Assembly (NCBI RefSeq): GCF_014359905.1
Contig: NZ_JACIYP010000001.1
Location: 131,758-195,757, forward strand
Length of the DNA: 64,000 nucleotides
Reading direction: 5' to 3'
Origin: Hoeflea sp.
GTDB taxonomy: Bacteria > Pseudomonadota > Alphaproteobacteria > Rhizobiales > Rhizobiaceae
A program made the position numbers and the translations under genes. Of the stretch, positions 63,373 through 64,000 are shown piece by piece (positions within the stretch are counted from its first letter, which is position 1; each line of letters opens with the position of its first letter). Below the pieces are notes generated by a model, which saw nothing but the letters and a program-made list of their open reading frames with translations, made no database searches and had not been told where the DNA came from.

Positions 63373-64000
63373 ATGAGACAGACCGGAAAACAGACGGGCA
63401 TTATCGAGCTGCTGGAATGGGCCTACCGGCAGGAACTGCCCAAGGCGGAACGGGCGGTGGCGAGCGGAACGCAGACGGCGAGTGCCGCCTCGTCCTGGGG
63501 CATGGTCTATGATTTCGGCATTCTGGGCACGGTGATCGACGCGCCGCTCAATGCCCATGGGGTGGTGCCGATCTGGATGGATGCGGGCGACGTTCACCCC
63601 GATGCCCTGATCATCGGCCGCGCGGTGGACGGGCTGGCCGGGCTTTCCGTCGAGATCGCGCCGGACTGGTCGCCCTTTGCCGATTGGGCCGATGCGGACG
63701 GACTGGTGGCGGAAGCCGTGCGGCGGCGTCGCTGGCGGCTGGTGAAGCTTGCGGGACGCGAGATCCGAACCATGGTGATTGCCCGCGCCGTGCTCGGCCG
63801 GGCACCGGACTGGCGTGGCGCGGAGCCGGGGCGCACGATGGTGACGCGCGGCGGCAAGCCGGCGTGGTTCATGAAGCAGATGCGCATCGATCACTCGTCG
63901 GGCATGGAGTTCGAGTGCGAGGTGGATGGGTATAATCCACGCAGTCGGCGGCCGAGGCCGGGCGCCTACCGCAAATACCTGCTGTGCGACGATGTCGAGG
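63373..64000 (+). CDS. Hypothetical phage protein (partial)
   Basis: An open frame of 209 codons that runs off the window. It starts MRQTGKQTGIIELLEWAYRQ with an Ala-rich helical region (KAERAVASGTQTASAASSWG) and a basic segment near 115-140. AGGAAA precedes the ATG. It follows the candidate origin and could be a regulator or replication protein; no domain recognised. Confidence 0.7.
   Translation, partial: MRQTGKQTGIIELLEWAYRQELPKAERAVASGTQTASAASSWGMVYDFGILGTVIDAPLNAHGVVPIWMDAGDVHPDALIIGRAVDGLAGLSVEIAPDWSPFADWADADGLVAEAVRRRRWRLVKLAGREIRTMVIARAVLGRAPDWRGAEPGRTMVTRGGKPAWFMKQMRIDHSSGMEFECEVDGYNPRSRRPRPGAYRKYLLCDDVE

Larger units (their letters stand above)
43890..64000. mobile_element. Temperate phage-like integrative element (right end beyond window)
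   Basis: It begins at the tRNA-Pro break. Integrase, excisionase-like protein, a CI-type repressor with divergent operators, a Cro-like and a CII-like gene, methyltransferase-like, zinc-finger primase-like and P4-type helicase genes all lie in the arrangement of a lambdoid early region. No capsid, terminase or tail gene is in view, so an intact prophage, a satellite or another integrative element cannot be told apart. Confidence 0.85.

Overview
The window is about 64 kb of GC-rich DNA from an alphaproteobacterium, most likely a member of the Hyphomicrobiales close to the Rhizobiaceae. This rests on gene content: an LdtR-type MarR regulator beside a Tat-exported L,D-transpeptidase, a VtlR/LsrB-like LysR regulator, an Mg-type HemB, a K+-independent membrane pyrophosphatase, an ATE/Bpt N-end-rule transferase, and a rhizobial-style palindromic intergenic repeat. 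A genus (for example Hoeflea) would be a guess.

Bases 1 to about 43,850 are core chromosome. In order they hold an MFS exporter (partial), aspS, a secreted protein of unknown role, a small L,D-transpeptidase, an autotransporter with an ice-binding-like (DUF3494) passenger, parC, a GNAT enzyme, a DUF3750 protein, an EamA transporter, bpt, an SLC13-type permease, a LysR regulator with a 31-codon divergent small gene, an RDD protein, the repeat element, hemB, a DUF6163-like protein, ldtR, a DUF1295 protein, the LdtP-like transpeptidase, then glyA-nrdR-ribD-ribE, an O-antigen ligase-like protein, a DUF2161 protein, ribH-nusB, an MFS protein, hppA, a decayed gene, a BamE/OmlA lipoprotein, a cytochrome bc1 chaperone, DUF177-plsX-fabH-ihfA-merR, the VtlR-like regulator with a coupled 66-aa gene, a divergent GNAT protein and a Tad-type VWA protein.

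At 43,849-43,889 the 5' half of a tRNA-Pro(GGG) gene stops just after the anticodon loop. From there to the window end lies a temperate-phage-like element. A leftward early operon (52,348 down to 43,919) carries int, xis, a DUF5131 protein, an element-borne DNA polymerase III beta clamp, a dATP/dGTP pyrophosphohydrolase-family protein, a DUF2303 protein, an HD-domain protein and small proteins. A rightward early operon (54,571 to 58,362, then 59,879 onward) carries a Cro-like protein, a CII-like protein, a methyltransferase-like protein, a string of ATGA-coupled small genes, a zinc-finger primase-like protein and a P4-type helicase. Between them sit a LexA/CI-type repressor and two lone genes. 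Five copies of a 14-bp near-palindrome (consensus CGGATTTTAATCCG) flank this immunity region, and in both early promoters one copy fills the -35/-10 spacer, as expected for lambda-like OL/PL and OR/PR.

The most unusual points are the operator set; an array of GCACCAGT repeats in 10-11-bp-phased pairs around a roughly 40-bp dyad just after the helicase gene (a candidate replication origin); two AT-richer genes inserted against the operon direction (a DUF4145-like protein and a two-segment membrane protein), which look like phage-carried accessory or defence genes; and the split tRNA-Pro attachment site.
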